Assembly (NCBI GenBank): GCA_020635915.1
Contig: JACJYU010000001.1
Span: 1,054,001-1,118,000 of the forward strand
Reading direction: 5' to 3'
DNA: 64,000 nucleotides
From: Flammeovirgaceae bacterium
Lineage (GTDB): Bacteria > Bacteroidota > Bacteroidia > Cytophagales > Cyclobacteriaceae
Every line of letters starts with the position of its first letter. Within the stretch, counting starts at the first letter, position 1. Below the pieces are notes generated by a model that worked only from the letters and a program-made list of their open reading frames with translations, was not told the origin of the DNA and did not search any database. The position numbers were made by a program, and so were the translations under genes. Positions 1 through 8,369 of the stretch are shown here, one piece after another.

Positions 1-42
1 TTTCAAAACAGCCAAGCTTGCCAGTGGTTGGCGTTTGGTCAT
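1..42 (-). CDS. Start of an unidentified CDS running off the left edge
   Basis: A leftward ATG at position 42 overlaps the stop codon of the D-aminoacyl-tRNA deacylase gene as ATGA, which is typical of translationally coupled genes in this genome. Only 14 residues are visible (MTKRQPLASLAVLK) before the window ends. That is too few to name a family. It continues the leftward operon that starts near 2088. The call rests on the overlap and the open frame only. Confidence 0.4.
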   Translation of the reverse strand, partial: MTKRQPLASLAVLK

Positions 43-491
43 TTCCTGTTTTGGGTATCGATCAGTATGGTCACGGGGCCATCATTGACCAGGCTTACTT
101 TCATATCCGTGCCAAACTCCCCGCTTTGCACAGGTTTTCCTAAATTATTTCCCAACTCCTTCAGGAACCTTTCGTACATCGGTATGGCGATGTCGGGCTT
201 GGATGCCTTGAGGTAGGAAGGGCGGTTGCCTTTTTTCGTGCTGGCCTGCAATGTAAATTGGCTTACCACAATAATGTCCCCACCGGTATCCTTGATGCTT
301 ACGTTCATCACGCCATGTTCGTCATCAAAAATCCTCAAGTTCACGATCTTGGTGGAAAGCCAGGCAATGTCTTCGGCCCCGTCCGCATCTTCGATGCCGA
401 TCAGGACCAGGAGGCCCTTTTGTATGGAGGCCTTGATGTTGTCCCCGATTTTCACCGAAGCTTCGGCCACACGTTGGATTACCGCGATCAT
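39..491 (-). CDS. dtd: D-aminoacyl-tRNA deacylase
   Basis: Hydrolyses D-amino acids (and glycine wrongly attached to tRNA-Ala) from charged tRNA, a cytoplasmic proofreading step. The 150-residue product has the usual length and both DTD hallmarks: SQFTLQA at about residues 77-83 and the cross-subunit motif NDGPVT at 136-141. Many homologues have NSGPVT at the second site, so the Asp is a small variation. The gene begins directly after the stop of the SDR-like gene with no gap. It ends in an ATGA overlap with the next gene, so it sits inside a leftward operon. Confidence 0.95.
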   Translation of the reverse strand: MIAVIQRVAEASVKIGDNIKASIQKGLLVLIGIEDADGAEDIAWLSTKIVNLRIFDDEHGVMNVSIKDTGGDIIVVSQFTLQASTKKGNRPSYLKASKPDIAIPMYERFLKELGNNLGKPVQSGEFGTDMKVSLVNDGPVTILIDTQNRK

Positions 492-1133
492 TTAAAAGCC
501 CTGTAGTAATTTCGATTCATACACAAAAGTACCTTTTCCGTTTTTGTTGGCCATGGCCAGCATTGCCCTGGCCACTTTGGCGGAATCAATAGCCTTGTAT
601 TGTTGGGGCAACAAAAACCCAAACCATTTAAAAAAAATTTTGGCCGCGTCTTCACCAGTACGCTCCTCAGGGCGCGCGCCCAGCAAAAGCGAAGGCCTGA
701 AAACGTGGTAGGCCTCAAACCCAATGGCCGCGATGGCCTCCTCTACCTCGCCTTTTACCTGGTTGTAAAAAACAGACGATGATGGGTTGGCACCCAATGC
801 GGAAACCAGCAAAAACTGCCTGGCCCCCTGGGCCTTGGAAAGATTGGCCAGGTGCAACGGGTAATCAAAATCTATTTTGCGAAAAGCCTCCTTTGTTTTT
901 GCCTTTTTAATGGTGGTGCCCAGGCAACAAAACACATCATCGGCCACCAGGGATGCCGCCAGTCCGTTAAGGTCACTGCCATTCGTTTGTATTGCCTCTA
1001 TCTTTTCGTGCGTGACGGGCAGGGCATTCCGCGTAAGGCACTTGACGGTGCCGTATGCATCATCCCTTGCCAGCAGTTGCAGCAACTGACTGCCTATCAA
1101 TCCCGTTCCCCCGGCCAATAATGCTGTTTTCAT
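492..1133 (-). CDS. NAD(P)-binding SDR-like protein (TIP30/HTATIP2-like)
   Basis: A 213-residue atypical short-chain dehydrogenase-like protein. The N-terminal dinucleotide-binding motif GGTGLIGS at residues 8-15 defines a Rossmann fold. The mid region (LLVSALGAN followed by YNQVKGEVE) matches the Ser/Tyr-Lys layout of the NAD(P)-binding, HTATIP2-like oxidoreductases common in Bacteroidota. The substrate is unknown. Its start overlaps the stop of the YkvA-family gene as ATGA, and its stop abuts dtd, so the three genes are probably co-translated. Confidence 0.8.
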   Translation of the reverse strand: MKTALLAGGTGLIGSQLLQLLARDDAYGTVKCLTRNALPVTHEKIEAIQTNGSDLNGLAASLVADDVFCCLGTTIKKAKTKEAFRKIDFDYPLHLANLSKAQGARQFLLVSALGANPSSSVFYNQVKGEVEEAIAAIGFEAYHVFRPSLLLGARPEERTGEDAAKIFFKWFGFLLPQQYKAIDSAKVARAMLAMANKNGKGTFVYESKLLQGF

Positions 1134-1546
1134 GGTTTTGAAAGTTCATGCCTTTCCCACTCCAAAAATTTTTCCAACTCATCCTGCACCGCGTTGTAGG
1201 TCCAAACCAGGATACTGAAATCATCCAACAAGCCCGTAAAGGGAACAAAATCAGGGATGATGTCGGCAGGATTTACAAAATACAACACTGCGGCCACAAT
1301 GCTTGCCGCTGCTTTCCATGGCAATGCGCGGTACCGACCTGAAGCAACCGCCCTGAGCAGCCTGGCAAGGACGAAAACCTTTCCCCGTACTTCCCGGCCC
1401 GCCTTCCCCTTGCCTTCCACACGGTCGGCCTTTTTTGCCAACTGGCCCAGCAAGGTCAACAGCCTGTGCGGGTTGCCCAGCAGTTGCCCGGCCATGTGGC
1501 ATGCCTTTTTCCAAACCGGGTTTCCAAGATGGGGCATGGATTTCAT
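1130..1546 (-). CDS. YkvA family protein (DUF1232)
   Basis: A 138-residue protein with the DUF1232/YkvA signature in its C-terminal half. A hydrophobic stretch (AASIVAAVLYFVNPADIIPD, about 80-99) is followed by GLLDDFSIL. The run NPADIIPDF-x5-GLLDD is the family hallmark. The family is small and membrane-associated, with no established reaction. The N-terminal half is basic and rich in Lys/Arg. A second ATG lies three codons in (MPHLGNP) and could be the true start. It is five bases downstream of the coiled-coil membrane protein gene. Confidence 0.8.
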   Translation of the reverse strand: MKSMPHLGNPVWKKACHMAGQLLGNPHRLLTLLGQLAKKADRVEGKGKAGREVRGKVFVLARLLRAVASGRYRALPWKAAASIVAAVLYFVNPADIIPDFVPFTGLLDDFSILVWTYNAVQDELEKFLEWERHELSKP

Positions 1547-1551
1547 TGCCG

Positions 1552-2088
1552 TTAAAATATTTGTTGTATTTCTTTCTTCAATTCGGACAGCGCATGGTTG
1601 ATGGGCTCTACTTTTTTATCCACGGCAGCCTGAAAAATTTGGCGTGCCAGTTCAATGCCGGTGGCCTCTTCCTTCATGGCCCCTGCCGCTTCATTGATCT
1701 GGATGACCAGGTCTTCCTTCGCGTTCCTTATCTTGTCCCAAAGGCCTTCGCTCATGTACACCTGCTGCGACACATTGTGGTTGTACTCATTCCTGATTTC
1801 TTCGAGCAGGACCTTTTGAAAATCGCGCGCGGTGTAGGCGGGGTTGTTTAACCTTACCAAAAGGTTTTGAGGGGAAATCCTCTCCAGGAACAGGGTCATT
1901 CGCTCATAGGCCTGAAGCCTGGTGGGCAGTAAGGTTTCTATGCTCCTTCCCCTTACTTCCAGGCGCTTCATCTCCAACTCCTTTGATATAAAAGCCCTTA
2001 CCATAAGGTAAACCGCATAGAGCACCACGGAGGCCGGAAGCAATATTTTGCCAAACTCGATCACTGCGTCCATAGAATTATTTGTCAC
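1552..2088 (-). CDS. Membrane-anchored helical protein of unknown function
   Basis: 178 residues with one N-terminal membrane helix (about residues 10-30, FGKILLPASVVLYAVYLMV), then a long charged helical region. The segment LPTRLQAYERMTLFLERISP resembles an uncharacterised family seen in Bacteroidota operons. I do not know a function. It is the first gene of the leftward operon ending in dtd. An 82-base divergent gap separates it from the IscA-like gene. Confidence 0.7.
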   Translation of the reverse strand: MTNNSMDAVIEFGKILLPASVVLYAVYLMVRAFISKELEMKRLEVRGRSIETLLPTRLQAYERMTLFLERISPQNLLVRLNNPAYTARDFQKVLLEEIRNEYNHNVSQQVYMSEGLWDKIRNAKEDLVIQINEAAGAMKEEATGIELARQIFQAAVDKKVEPINHALSELKKEIQQIF

Positions 2089-2170
2089 AATTAATTGTTT
2101 AAAATTAAGTTATTTTAGGGCGTCAAGTTAGCCTTAATGGACTAAAAATAAAGTTTTACCCTTCGGCACC

Positions 2171-2476
2171 ATGTCAAATCCAGTCGTTCCCGTCACCCTG
2201 TCAAAAAAAGCGGTTGAGGAAGTGCGCAAAATAATGAAAACCAAAAACATTCCACCTGGCTACTGCCTTCGCATTGGCATCAGGGGGGCAGGTTGTGGGG
2301 GCGCGGCCATGATGATAGGCTTCGACAAGAAGAAAGGCACGGACCTCTCGTACAAGGCCGGGGATATCGATGTGGTGGTGGACAAGAAGCACACGCTCTA
2401 CGTGATTGGCAAGGAAGTCGATTTCTATGAAGGTGCCGATGCGCGTGGTTTTATGTTCGTGGACCCACCAGCCTAA
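2171..2476 (+). CDS. IscA/HesB-like iron-sulfur assembly protein lacking the C-terminal Cys pair
   Basis: A 101-residue HesB/IscA-fold protein. The core pattern is present: ITL-type start, LRIGIRGAGCGG (Cys32 and Cys42), VVVDKKH..LYVIGKEVDF, and a terminal GFMFVDPP. Classical A-type Fe-S carriers continue with a Cys-Gly-Cys tail that binds iron or a cluster. Here the frame stops directly after PPA, and the following bases do not encode such a tail in any obvious way. It may bind clusters differently or not at all. It converges on folB, with a four-base overlap of the two 3' ends. Confidence 0.85.
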   Translation: MSNPVVPVTLSKKAVEEVRKIMKTKNIPPGYCLRIGIRGAGCGGAAMMIGFDKKKGTDLSYKAGDIDVVVDKKHTLYVIGKEVDFYEGADARGFMFVDPPA

Positions 2477-2850
2477 TGGCCGTTGCCACGCTGCAAACCC
2501 ACGGAAACTTTCGCTTTTCGGCATACCCCGCCAATAGGGGGGTTGAATTTTGAAATGGTCACTTCCGCCTTTATTGCCGTGCTGAAAACATCCAAAATCT
2601 TTTGGGCGATGGAGTGGGCCACCGGCTCCAGGAGTTTTGAGGGCTTTTCCATCTCATCTTTTGCTATGGTATAAATTTCTTCGTAGTTGATCGTCCCTGA
2701 CAAATCATCGTGGAAGGCGGGCTCGTCAAAAGAGGTGTTGACCACGATATCCACCTCAAACTTATTGCCGGAGGAACGTTCTTCGGGATATATTCCGTGA
2801 TAGGCATGAAATTCCAACCCCTCCAGTTCCACTTTACCTTTAAGTTTCAT
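2473..2850 (-). CDS. folB: Dihydroneopterin aldolase
   Basis: Cleaves 7,8-dihydroneopterin to 6-hydroxymethyl-dihydropterin and glycolaldehyde in folate synthesis. The 125-residue product shows the FolB start LEGLEFHAYHGIYPEE (residues 9-24), the INYEEIY motif near 60, and a C-terminal region containing ITISKFNPP-like sequence and KAKVSV. The length is normal. It lies 17 bases downstream of the DivIVA-domain gene, and both are read leftward. Other folate genes are not nearby. Confidence 0.93.
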   Translation of the reverse strand: MKLKGKVELEGLEFHAYHGIYPEERSSGNKFEVDIVVNTSFDEPAFHDDLSGTINYEEIYTIAKDEMEKPSKLLEPVAHSIAQKILDVFSTAIKAEVTISKFNPPIGGVCRKAKVSVGLQRGNGH

Positions 2851-2867
2851 TTTACGTTGGGCAAGGC

Positions 2868-3572
2868 CTATTGGATTTCGTCAAAGAAAGACTTTTGAGG
2901 TGCGGGTGCCGCTTCCTTTTCGCCATCGGGAGGGGCGGCACCAGTGGGGCCGGCCGGGGCGGTTTTTACTTCAGGTGCGGGGCTTGCGTTCGGGTTGAGC
3001 GTTTGTTTGGCCTCGCGTTTTGCCACATTCAAATGCTGGTCGGGGTCAAAGCCATCAACGGCTTTTTTCAGGCGCTCGACTTTGTCCAATGTTTCGCCCG
3101 CCAACCTTTTCAAATCGCCCAACAGGTTGCCCCTTTCGGACTCTATGCTTTTGTAGTTTTGGACCAATGCCTTCAACCGTTCCTCCATCTCCTCCACCAT
3201 TTGCCTGGAGGTGGCCTCTGACTGCTCAATGGTGTCTTTGGCCTTTGTTTTTGCTTCGTTGAGGAGGGCCTCTGCCTTCAATTGTACTTCTTTCAGGTGC
3301 AGTTCTGCCGCCTTATTGGCCTGTTCTATTACGTTGGCCCCGGTGTCTTCGGCCGTCTTCAGGGTTTTGTACAAAGAGCTTTCCACCTCCCTTAGCTTGG
3401 TCACCTCCCTTTCGGCCGCCTCCAGTTTGATCCGCATCTCTTTGGCTTCGTCCTGTACGCGCTCCCACTCCTGGGAGAGGGAAAGCAGGAAAGCCGTGAC
3501 TTCATCTTTATCGTACCCTCGCAATACTTTCTCGAATGTCTTTTGCCGGATGTCAAGTGGTGTGACTTTCAT
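2868..3572 (-). CDS. DivIVA-domain coiled-coil protein
   Basis: 234 residues. The first 35 residues (TPLDIRQKTFEKVLRGYDKDEVTAFL) are the DivIVA/GpsB membrane-curvature module. A coiled coil of about 140 residues rich in Glu, Lys and Ala follows. The tail is Pro/Ala-rich (about 195-225) and ends in KSFFDEIQ. In Gram-positives such proteins mark poles and division sites. In Bacteroidota the role is not established, so I infer only a structural cell-envelope role. It is the first of two leftward genes with folB. Confidence 0.85.
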   Translation of the reverse strand: MKVTPLDIRQKTFEKVLRGYDKDEVTAFLLSLSQEWERVQDEAKEMRIKLEAAEREVTKLREVESSLYKTLKTAEDTGANVIEQANKAAELHLKEVQLKAEALLNEAKTKAKDTIEQSEATSRQMVEEMEERLKALVQNYKSIESERGNLLGDLKRLAGETLDKVERLKKAVDGFDPDQHLNVAKREAKQTLNPNASPAPEVKTAPAGPTGAAPPDGEKEAAPAPQKSFFDEIQ

Positions 3573-3670
3573 GTGTCAATAATTGTCTTTTAATGCCATA
3601 TGGAATTGTCCTTTGCCATCATTTAACTGGCGGTTCCATATGATTGTTGGTTTGTTATAACGGTCAAAGT

Positions 3671-4582
3671 TTAAAAAATAATTTCCCAAACGGACAGGGT
3701 CCTATCGTCACTGGCACTCACCAGCTGATTGTTGAACGAAGTCCATACCAACTTATTGACGGAGGTACCATGCCCGGCATGGCGCGCCTTGTCTATTACC
3801 TTCAATAAGGTGAAACCAGCGTTGTCCCACACTTTTATGGACTTGTCCATGCTACAAGTTACAAAATGTTTGCCATTCGGGCTAAAGGCAATATGGTTGA
3901 TTGTGTACATGTGCGCGGCCACATCATGCACCGGCACATAGCCCCCGGCCACGTCCCACGCCTTCAGGTGGGCATCCCTTGAGCCACTGAGCAAAAAGTC
4001 CCCTTCTGGGCCAAACCGGAGGGTAAATACCGAATTGCCATGGGCCTCCCACTCCTGTTTCATGCGATGGTCAAACAAATCGAACACCCTGATGAAGTTA
4101 TCGCTATAGCCAACGGCCAACTCGTTCCGCTCCTTGTGTATGGCCAATGCCCGGGCGCTTTTACGGGAATACTCCAGGCGGTCCAGGATAATCCATTCTT
4201 CCATATCCACCACATACACCACGCCATCCCCCCCGGCCACGTAGGCCCTGTTGCCCAGCGATTGCACATCAAAAATGTACGAACGGGTGAGCTGTAATGA
4301 CTTTTCCTCTTTCTTATTTACATAATCGAGCAGGTGGATGCCTTCAAAATTCTGTGAAGCCAATATTTTGTCCTCGTTTGGCAGGTAGTGCACGGCAAAA
4401 ACGGAGTTGGGAAGCTTGGCCACCAACCCTCCCGTTTCCGGTGCCCTCATGTCCCAGTGCACCACCATTCCATCGCCCCCGGCAGAAAATACGTCATGTG
4501 CGTTTTTCCCTTGCTGCACGGTGTAAACACTATCCCGGTGGCCGGTAATGGTATGAAGTTTCCTTACCCCTTTAACCTTCAT
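3671..4582 (-). CDS. WD40-repeat protein
   Basis: 303 residues folding almost entirely into WD40 blades. Repeats with GH...V..V and terminal WD/VWD pairs are visible, such as TGHRDSVYTV, VVHWDMRAP, LKAWDVAGG, HFVTCSMDKSIKVWD and QLVSASDDRTLSVWE. Six to seven blades would give a single propeller. There is no signal peptide, so it is probably cytoplasmic. The partner is unknown. It shares a short divergent region with the phosphopantetheinyl transferase gene. Confidence 0.88.
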   Translation of the reverse strand: MKVKGVRKLHTITGHRDSVYTVQQGKNAHDVFSAGGDGMVVHWDMRAPETGGLVAKLPNSVFAVHYLPNEDKILASQNFEGIHLLDYVNKKEEKSLQLTRSYIFDVQSLGNRAYVAGGDGVVYVVDMEEWIILDRLEYSRKSARALAIHKERNELAVGYSDNFIRVFDLFDHRMKQEWEAHGNSVFTLRFGPEGDFLLSGSRDAHLKAWDVAGGYVPVHDVAAHMYTINHIAFSPNGKHFVTCSMDKSIKVWDNAGFTLLKVIDKARHAGHGTSVNKLVWTSFNNQLVSASDDRTLSVWEIIF

Positions 4583-4593
4583 CGAAACCCCTA

Positions 4594-4625
4594 TTGCCGC
4601 TTGCAGCCATTTGTTCTTACTTTTG
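4594..4625 (+). promoter_or_regulatory. Putative promoter of the phosphopantetheinyl transferase gene
   Basis: TACTTTTG at 4618-4625 fits the Bacteroidota -7 element TAnnTTTG exactly. A TTG at 4594-4596 lies 21 bases upstream as a -33 element. Transcription would start near 4632, about 25 bases before the ATG at 4657. Confidence 0.5.
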
Positions 4626-4656
4626 GTAAAATTGGACAGATAAGCTCAATAAACCA

Positions 4657-5283
4657 ATGCCGCTACAGTATTTGAATGGGGTAAACAAAGGGGAGGTGGT
4701 GTTGTGGCATATCACGGAAAGCGAACATGTGCTGGCCGGCCTGTTGGCCCCGGTGAACTGCCCTCCCAACATTGCCAATCCGCAAAAAAGGCTGGAGTGG
4801 ATGGCTGGACGCCTGTTGCTCCGGCACCTTGCCGGTGCTTCCGGCCTCGACTATCACGGCATTGAAAAAGATGGTTTTGGAAAGCCCTTTTTAAAAAACC
4901 ACCACCACCACATCTCGCTTTCCCACTCTTATCCTTACGTGGCCGCCCAGCTTAGCCCTGCCCGCCCGGTGGGCATAGACATTGAGCAGCCCAAAGAAAA
5001 ACTGCTGCGCATCGCACCCCGCATACTCGACAAAACCGAATTGGAAAATGCAGGCGCAAACATCACCAAACACTGTATCTACTGGTGTGCAAAAGAGGCC
5101 CTTTACAAAATATATGGTAAGCGGGGGCTGCTGTTCACCCACCACCTCAAGCTGCAACCCTTTGAATTACATGAAAAGGGGGAACTCCTGGGCTGGATTG
5201 AAACGGATGGCCACAGGCTTTACGCAGAACTTCAGTACCTTGTGGCCCCGGAATACGTGCTCGTATATTCAAAAACCAGCTAA
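4657..5283 (+). CDS. 4'-phosphopantetheinyl transferase (Sfp-type)
   Basis: Transfers 4'-phosphopantetheine from CoA to a serine of acyl or peptidyl carrier proteins, converting them to the holo form. 208 residues. The Mg-binding motif VGIDIE lies at about 105-110, with Asp108 and Glu110. The second signature WCAKEALYKIYGKRG begins near 143. A His run (about 82-85) precedes the conserved ISLSHS stretch (86-91). The carrier protein served is not in the window. The following redoxin gene starts one base after the stop. Confidence 0.9.
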   Translation: MPLQYLNGVNKGEVVLWHITESEHVLAGLLAPVNCPPNIANPQKRLEWMAGRLLLRHLAGASGLDYHGIEKDGFGKPFLKNHHHHISLSHSYPYVAAQLSPARPVGIDIEQPKEKLLRIAPRILDKTELENAGANITKHCIYWCAKEALYKIYGKRGLLFTHHLKLQPFELHEKGELLGWIETDGHRLYAELQYLVAPEYVLVYSKTS

Positions 5284-5284
5284 A

Positions 5285-5860
5285 ATGAAAAATATTGCAA
5301 TGGTCGTCATGGGCTTGATGTGTGGCCAGGTGCTGGCGCAAGAGGTGGTGCAAGACTTCACGCTCGTGAATGTAGTGGATGGAAAAAACGTATCGCTTGG
5401 CGGGTTTGGCAACAGCAAAGGAATTGCCATCATCTTTACCAGCAATGAATGCCCGTACGACCAGCAGTACCGAAAAAGGATCAGCGCGCTAAAAAACAAA
5501 TATCAAAACACCATTCAATTCCTGTTGGTCAATTCATACACGGAGCCTCGTGAAAGCACCATCGCCATGGCCAGGAAATTCCCATCCTGGGGAATGGATA
5601 TCCCCTACCTTGCGGACAAGGACCAAGTGGCCATGGGGATATTTGGTGCTGATAAAAGCCCGGAAGCCTTTCTGCTGAAGAAGGGCACACAGGGATATGC
5701 CATCGTATACCGGGGGGCCATTGATGACAATCCGTTGATTGGCACGGACGTGGACAAAGCCTACCTGGATATTGCCATCGAACAGATGCTCGCCAACAAG
5801 AAAATTGAAATACCGGACAACCGTGCGGCAGGATGCGCCATTCGCAAAAAGCTGAAATGA
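5285..5860 (+). CDS. Secreted redoxin / peroxiredoxin-like protein
   Basis: 191 residues starting at the ATG one base after the transferase stop. An upstream in-frame ATG inside that gene gives a longer frame, but it would bury the signal peptide (MKNIAMVVMGLMCGQVLAQ). The mature part has the redoxin/AhpC-TSA fold: FTLVNVVDGKNVSL, then IIFTSNECPYDQQYRKRI with a single Cys at the peroxidatic position, and SPEAFLL. A second Cys lies near the end in the GCAI motif. This fits an exported thiol-dependent redoxin family. The substrate is unknown. Confidence 0.82.
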   Translation: MKNIAMVVMGLMCGQVLAQEVVQDFTLVNVVDGKNVSLGGFGNSKGIAIIFTSNECPYDQQYRKRISALKNKYQNTIQFLLVNSYTEPRESTIAMARKFPSWGMDIPYLADKDQVAMGIFGADKSPEAFLLKKGTQGYAIVYRGAIDDNPLIGTDVDKAYLDIAIEQMLANKKIEIPDNRAAGCAIRKKLK

Positions 5861-6715
5861 CTATATCCCCAGGTCGCCACCATTCGAAATCTCCACCAGC
5901 AAGACCTTTACCTCATCCGCTTTGGCATGTTCGCCCATTTTCTCAAAAGACGTGATCAGGTTGCGCAATGCCCTTCTGACAATCTCCACATGGCTGCAAG
6001 GTTCGTAATATGATGCTTGTGGTGCCAGGTGAAGCTCGTTGATGTAGTTTTCGATATCGTGTTTTGAGAAGATCAACCCTCGATTGAAAGTATTGATGTA
6101 AAACTGGGTATTGCTATCGTCTTTGTAGGTAAGGATAAACAAGTTGGGCAGGTTCACGCCATACACCGGCATTTTCAATTTTTGGGCCACCAGCATATAA
6201 ATGGCACTTAGGGTAATGGGGTTGCCTTTGCGGGTTTCCAGCACCACATTAATAAGCGAATTCCCCGGTGAATGGAAATTCTTGGTATTGGGCCCAAACT
6301 TCAGCTTGCCGAAAAGGACACTATTGATCACCTTCACCTGGTCGAAGGGGTATAGGTCGTTCCTAAACTCCAGCCAGGCCTCGTAATAAATTTGTTCGAG
6401 GTCCTGCTTCAGTTTGGTCAAATCGGTATCCGGATATTGGTAGGTGGCTATGATCCACATGCCGGTAAGCAAGTCGTGGTCAGCGGTGGCGTACCATTCC
6501 TTCAACCTTTTCTTTACCAATTCATATTGAAGGATGTGGATAAGTTCTTCAATCCTTTCCTGTGCCTTGGGGTTAAAACTGCTTTCCCATTCCAATTCCA
6601 ATAGCGGGATAATAGAGGTGCCTATGGACAGTATCTTCTTCTCTACATGGGAAACGACCTGGCTATCGTCATCGTCCAGCAGTGATACCAGTGCCTTAAG
6701 CTCCTTTTCTTCCAT
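5861..6715 (-). CDS. SirB1-type transglutaminase-like protein
   Basis: 284 residues. The central part (about 115-225) matches the SirB1/transglutaminase-like family: INSVLFGKLKF, a SLINVVLETRKGNPITLS stretch, and PVYGVNLPNLFIL. The N-terminal 90 residues look HEAT-like (LVSLLDDDDSQVVSHVEKKI). Family members rarely have proven activity, and the usual catalytic Cys is not evident here. The start overlaps the stop of the carboxyltransferase gene by one base as TAATG, implying coupling. Its 3' end abuts the redoxin stop with no spacer. Confidence 0.8.
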   Translation of the reverse strand: MEEKELKALVSLLDDDDSQVVSHVEKKILSIGTSIIPLLELEWESSFNPKAQERIEELIHILQYELVKKRLKEWYATADHDLLTGMWIIATYQYPDTDLTKLKQDLEQIYYEAWLEFRNDLYPFDQVKVINSVLFGKLKFGPNTKNFHSPGNSLINVVLETRKGNPITLSAIYMLVAQKLKMPVYGVNLPNLFILTYKDDSNTQFYINTFNRGLIFSKHDIENYINELHLAPQASYYEPCSHVEIVRRALRNLITSFEKMGEHAKADEVKVLLVEISNGGDLGI

Positions 6716-8340
6716 TATGTTTGGATCACCCCTACATTGAATTTTTCCAACGGTGCATGGTTGGCGGCTTCAATGCCGATCGAAACCATTTGCCTGGTCT
6801 CCAACGGGTCGATCACGCCATCTACCCACAGCCTGGCAGCGGCATAATATGGGCTGAGTTGCTCATTGTAACGGTCTGTTATCTCCTTTAGCAAGGTGTC
6901 CTCTTCTTCTTTGGCAATGGTTTTGCCCTGCGCTTTTAGGGCGCCCACCTTAATCTGCAACAATGTTTTTGCGGCCGAGGCCCCGCTCATCACCGCAATT
7001 TGTGCCGTAGGCCATGCGTAAATAAGCCTGGGGTCGTAGGCCTTTCCACACATGGCGTAGTTGCCGGCACCATAGGAATTTCCCACAATTAGCGTAAACT
7101 TCGGCACCGTGGAATTGGCCATGGCATTCACCATTTTGGCCCCGTCCTTGATGATCCCGCCATGCTCGGCCTTGCTGCCTACCATAAACCCGCTCACATC
7201 CTGAATGAAAAGCAGGGGTATTTTCCTTTGGTTGCAGTTCATGATAAACCGTGCCGCCTTATCGGCCGAGTCGGAGTAGATCACCCCGCCCATCCGCATC
7301 TCGCCCTTTTTCGTCTTTACAATTTTTCTTTGATTGGCCACAATGCCCACCGCCCACCCATCTATGCGGGCATAGCCGCACAAAATGGTCATGCCATAGA
7401 GCTCCTTATATTGCTCAAAATCGGAATTGTCGACAAGTCGCTTTATGATATCCAACATATCATAAGGCTTCGCCCTGTTGTTGGGCATCAGGCCATAGAT
7501 TTCATTTGGGTCTTCCCGGGGGTCCTTGGGCGCCACCCTGTCAAAGCCGGCCTTCCCGTTGTGCCCGATTTTATCGAAAAGTTTTTTTATATAATCCAGG
7601 CACGCCTGGTCATTGGGGAACTTATTGTCGGTAACCCCGGAAATTTCACAATGGGTGGTGGCCCCGCCCAACGTTTCGTTGTCCACCTCTTCGCCAATGG
7701 CGGCCTTTACCAGGTACGATCCCGCCAAAAAGATGGACCCCGTCTTGTCTACAATCATGGCCTCGTCCGACATAATGGGAAGATAGGCCCCGCCCGCCAC
7801 ACAGCTGCCCATAATGGCGGCAATTTGCACGATGCCCATCGAAGACATCTTGGCGTTGTTCCTGAATTGCCGGCCAAAGTGTTCCTTGTCAGGGAAAATT
7901 TCGTCCTGCATCGGCAAAAACACCCCGGCACTGTCCACCAGGTAGATTACCGGCAACCTGTTTTCCATCGCGATTTCCTGTGCCCTAAGGTTTTTCTTTG
8001 CCGTAATGGGAAACCAGGCCCCTGCCTTTACCGTGGCATCGTTGGCCACGATCATGCATTGCCGGCCCATGACATAACCAATGCCGGTGACAACGCCCCC
8101 GGAGGGGCAGCCTCCTTCTTCCCCGTACATGCCCTCCCCGGCAAAGAGGCCAACCTCCAAAAACCCGCTGTCTTTGTCCGTCAGGTAATCTATCCGTTCG
8201 CGGGCGGTAAGTTTCCCTTTTTTGTGTTGGCTTTCAATCTTTTTTTCGCCCCCCCCTAATTTGACAACCTTGCCCCGGTGGGCCAGTTGCCCACACTGTT
8301 GCTTAAAGAGGTCTTCATTCCTGTTAAACTCCAAATCCAT
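6715..8340 (-). CDS. Acyl-CoA carboxylase beta subunit, methylcrotonyl-CoA carboxylase type
   Basis: 541-residue carboxyltransferase that moves CO2 from carboxybiotin to an acyl-CoA. The architecture is N-terminal KLTARERIDYL, a substrate loop with VANDATVKAGAWFP, then IYLVDSAGVFLP and IAAIMGSCVAGGAYLP. The C-terminal half has FIQDVSGFMVG and GNSYGAGNYAMCG. This pattern and length fit MCC-beta better than propionyl-CoA carboxylase, pointing to leucine or isoprenoid breakdown. The biotin-carrying alpha subunit is not next to it. It is coupled to the SirB1-like gene downstream. Confidence 0.88.
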   Translation of the reverse strand: MDLEFNRNEDLFKQQCGQLAHRGKVVKLGGGEKKIESQHKKGKLTARERIDYLTDKDSGFLEVGLFAGEGMYGEEGGCPSGGVVTGIGYVMGRQCMIVANDATVKAGAWFPITAKKNLRAQEIAMENRLPVIYLVDSAGVFLPMQDEIFPDKEHFGRQFRNNAKMSSMGIVQIAAIMGSCVAGGAYLPIMSDEAMIVDKTGSIFLAGSYLVKAAIGEEVDNETLGGATTHCEISGVTDNKFPNDQACLDYIKKLFDKIGHNGKAGFDRVAPKDPREDPNEIYGLMPNNRAKPYDMLDIIKRLVDNSDFEQYKELYGMTILCGYARIDGWAVGIVANQRKIVKTKKGEMRMGGVIYSDSADKAARFIMNCNQRKIPLLFIQDVSGFMVGSKAEHGGIIKDGAKMVNAMANSTVPKFTLIVGNSYGAGNYAMCGKAYDPRLIYAWPTAQIAVMSGASAAKTLLQIKVGALKAQGKTIAKEEEDTLLKEITDRYNEQLSPYYAAARLWVDGVIDPLETRQMVSIGIEAANHAPLEKFNVGVIQT

Positions 8341-8369
8341 AAAACTGCTTCAATCAAAAAAAAAATCGA

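Noticed and set aside
3597..3642. 9-bp inverted repeat (CATATGGAA / TTCCATATG)
   Set aside because: The loop is 28 bases and there is no U-tract; likely chance or a weak operator, with no supporting evidence.
7162..8259. 365-residue rightward open frame
   Set aside because: It lies wholly opposite the carboxyltransferase gene and its sequence has no family resemblance; it is a complementary-strand shadow.
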